NCBI GenBank assembly: GCA_902766585.1
Contig: CACXDV010000053.1
Location: forward strand, 1-5,552
DNA length: 5,552 nt
Origin: an uncultured Ruminococcus sp.
GTDB taxonomy: Bacteria; Bacillota; Clostridia; Oscillospirales; Acutalibacteraceae
Reading direction: 5' to 3'
This document shows, piece by piece, positions 5,520 through 5,552 of the stretch. Numbering within the stretch: position 1 is the first letter of the stretch; every line of letters starts with the position of its first letter. The notes beneath the pieces were generated by a model. The model searched no databases. It was not told the origin of the DNA and was given only the letters and a program-made list of their open reading frames with translations. The translations under genes and the position numbers were made by a program.

Positions 5520-5552
5520 TAATTGTATAGCTTCAATTTATCCGATAAAAAA

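Noticed and set aside
5538..5548. TTATC-C-GATAA palindrome at the right edge
   Set aside because: Arms of 5 bp with a 1-base centre cannot form a hairpin, and no T-run follows on the plus strand. It is too close to the window edge to interpret.

Overview
The window looks like chromosomal DNA of a Gram-positive anaerobe of the Clostridia, most likely a Ruminococcus-like member of the Oscillospiraceae. This is inferred from the strong GGAGG-type ribosome sites, TTGAAA/TATAAT promoters, moderate GC in genes with very AT-rich gaps, and protein character; it was not tested by a search. All supported genes lie on the minus strand, so transcription runs from the right end of the window towards the left.

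Right part (5552 to 1286): a compact five-gene unit. It opens with a promoter with consensus-like boxes and an extended -10. A 7-bp inverted repeat abuts the -10, and an intrinsic-terminator-like hairpin lies in the leader. The genes in order are a TetR/AcrR regulator (193 aa), a SprT-like zinc metalloprotease with twin zinc ribbons (210 aa; ATGA overlap), an RlmA-family 23S rRNA guanine-N1 methyltransferase (TTG start), a small secreted lipoprotein of unknown function (264 aa) and FabV/TER, the NADH-dependent trans-2-enoyl reductase (393 aa). A hairpin terminator follows fabV. Gaps are -4, 19, 10 and 46 bases and no convincing internal promoter was seen, so one transcript with TetR autoregulation is the simplest reading. 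The known or predicted roles (regulator, protein or DNA-lesion processing, ribosome methylation, envelope lipoprotein, fatty acid or butyryl-CoA reduction) do not form a recognised pathway.

Middle (795 to 1336): about 540 bases of AT-rich intergenic DNA. It holds the fabV terminator, a good minus-strand promoter for the leftmost gene, a second minus-strand promoter-like site, a plus-strand promoter-like site and a possible 20-codon leader ORF.

Left part (1 to 794): the N-terminal 264 codons of a gene running off the window edge. It encodes a zinc-ribbon protein with a helical domain I do not recognise and an acidic, proline-rich tail made of 23/24-residue tandem repeats.

The most interesting signals are the operator plus terminator in the tetR leader, the mixed TetR-headed operon ending in fabV, and the repeat-bearing zinc-ribbon protein. 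I saw no mobile element, tRNA, rRNA or CRISPR array.
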